6,310 bases of DNA. It comes from Clostridia bacterium. GTDB taxonomy: Bacteria; Bacillota_A; Clostridia; Christensenellales; Borkfalkiaceae. Within the stretch, counting starts at the first letter, position 1. Each line of letters begins with the position of its first letter. The stretch is taken from contig JAFWAM010000136.1 in NCBI GenBank assembly GCA_017507595.1, positions 1-6,310 of the forward strand, written 5' to 3'. The translations under genes and the position numbers were made by a program. The notes under the pieces were generated by a model that saw only the letters and a list, made by a program, of their open reading frames with translations, was not told where the DNA came from and made no database searches. Below, piece by piece: positions 5,601-6,310 of the stretch.

Positions 5601-5638
5601 GATAAGTGGGGGTATAAGCCGATTATCCCCACTTTTTT
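5601..5638 (+). terminator. Intrinsic terminator after the DUF1295 gene (repeat copy 2)
   Basis: AAGTGGGG (5604-5611) pairs with CCCCACTT (5627-5634), the stem extending through GTA/TAT with one wobble pair, and T-rich sequence follows (5633-5647). It shares 29 of 38 positions, ungapped, with the terminator at 3654-3691, including a perfect 15-base right half TATCCCCACTTTTTT. Confidence 0.85.
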
Positions 5639-5725
5639 GTTTTTTTGAAGACAAACGGGCGCAGGCATAAAGAAGAGGCGAGATAAAATTCTCGCTTAAA
5701 TGTTGAAAAACAACCAAAAAGTTTG

Positions 5726-5754
5726 TTGACATTCTCCATAAGAAAATATATAAT
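5726..5754 (+). promoter_or_regulatory. Consensus sigma-A promoter of the YitT gene
   Basis: TTGACA (5726-5731), 17 bp, then TATAAT (5749-5754): both boxes and the spacer are consensus. Just upstream, GTTG and CAAC (5702-5714) form a short inverted repeat around AAAAA that could be an activator or repressor site, but this is weak. Confidence 0.85.
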
Positions 5755-5789
5755 TTAGCCGTTATTATTAACAGTTGGTTGAAGGGAAA

Positions 5790-6310
5790 ATGGATACACA
5801 AAAAAGAAGAAAGATCGAGAAGATAATACTTGATTATTTAATCGTCGCGGCCTTTGGCGCGCTTTATTCGCTGACCTACGTTTTGTTCGTCACCCCAAAC
5901 AATTTCGCGCCGTCGGGCATCAACGGTATCGGCGTCATGATAGAGCATATCTTCCCAAGCTTTAGTATGGGTTATATGATCATTATCGTCAACGTGCCCC
6001 TTTGTATCTTTGCCTTTTTTATGGTGGACAGGGAATTTACCTACAAGACCTTTGTGTTCAGTATCGTCCAATCCCTTTCTTACTTTTTGTTTAACAGCTT
6101 AAATCTTGAAGGGCTTAAGTATTACACTAACGGTATTGACACCATTTATCCCGTTTTGCTGGCGGGCCTTATCTGCGGCTTTATTTACGGCATACTTTTC
6201 AAGATGCACGGCTCCACCGCCGGCGTTGACATTATCGCCAAGTACATCAGCAAGGTCAAGCCCACCTGGAGCTTTTTCTGGGTAAACTTCGTCCTTAACG
6301 CCGTCGTTGC
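5790..6310 (+). CDS. YitT-family membrane protein, N-terminal part
   Basis: The first 173 residues of a YitT-family (DUF161) integral membrane protein, cut by the right edge; family members usually have about 280-290 residues with a soluble C-terminal DUF2179 domain, not seen here. Motifs are FVTPNNFAPSGINGIG (33-48) after the first membrane helix, and the glycine-rich second half of the repeat, HGSTAGVDIIAKYI (140-153). Hydrophobic segments lie at about 13-34, 43-55, 61-79, 86-102, 119-138 and 160-173. The molecular function of the family is not established. An in-frame stop at 5769-5771 limits the start; ATG at 5790 has GAAGGG (5781-5786), only three bases away, which is a close spacing for this otherwise strongly promoted gene. 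Confidence 0.88.
   Translation, partial: MDTQKRRKIEKIILDYLIVAAFGALYSLTYVLFVTPNNFAPSGINGIGVMIEHIFPSFSMGYMIIIVNVPLCIFAFFMVDREFTYKTFVFSIVQSLSYFLFNSLNLEGLKYYTNGIDTIYPVLLAGLICGFIYGILFKMHGSTAGVDIIAKYISKVKPTWSFFWVNFVLNAVV

Noticed and set aside
5460..5801. Minus-strand open frames of 113 and 66 codons over the 3' end of the DUF1295 gene and its terminator
   Set aside because: They cross a strong terminator and the YitT promoter and look like no protein family.
1..6310. tRNA, rRNA, CRISPR array, riboswitch or insertion sequence
   Set aside because: No cloverleaf, regular spaced repeats, known aptamer core or transposase was recognised on either strand.

Overview
The window looks like chromosomal DNA from a Gram-positive anaerobe of the Bacillota, most likely Clostridia (an inference). 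Pointers are strong purine-rich ribosome binding sites, near-consensus sigma-A promoters with 16-17 bp spacers, short hairpin plus T-run terminators, moderate GC with frequent AGG, CTT and AAG codons, and the gene families present (MATE exporter, YfbR-like nucleotidase, UgpC/MalK-type ATPase, YitT). No species-level marker is present.

Layout. Positions 1-2365 are read leftwards: a transcarbamylase-fold protein (starting at 2356), an HD-domain 5'-deoxynucleotidase coupled to it across 8 bp, then a MATE-type exporter with its own promoter and a hairpin in its leader. The exporter frame stops resembling MATE after about 208 residues. It continues in frame, to the left edge, into what looks like the nuclease domain of a phage terminase large subunit. 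That junction is either a real phage-linked rearrangement or an assembly chimera. A back-to-back promoter region (2357-2518) drives the transcarbamylase-like gene leftwards and a MalK/UgpC-type ABC ATPase rightwards. The ATPase converges on a compact tyrosine recombinase (3695-4507, minus strand) over a bidirectional terminator. After a 219-bp spacer come a DUF1295/steroid 5-alpha-reductase-like membrane protein (4727-5590), a second terminator, and a YitT-family membrane protein that runs off the right edge.

The main interest is at the centre. The ABC ATPase aligns without gaps to E. coli MalK numbering through its ATPase domain, but has lost the Q-loop Gln, catalytic Glu, D-loop Asp and switch His while keeping Walker A. 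Its divergent neighbour keeps the ornithine/aspartate carbamoyltransferase architecture but has lost the STRT and HPxQ carbamoyl-phosphate motifs. Both have intact frames, good promoters and good ribosome binding sites, so they look like maintained pseudoenzymes, perhaps nucleotide or metabolite sensors, rather than decaying genes. No permease, solute-binding protein or arginine/pyrimidine gene lies beside them. A family of related 38-bp hairpin repeats occurs three times, and two copies bracket the recombinase plus DUF1295 segment.
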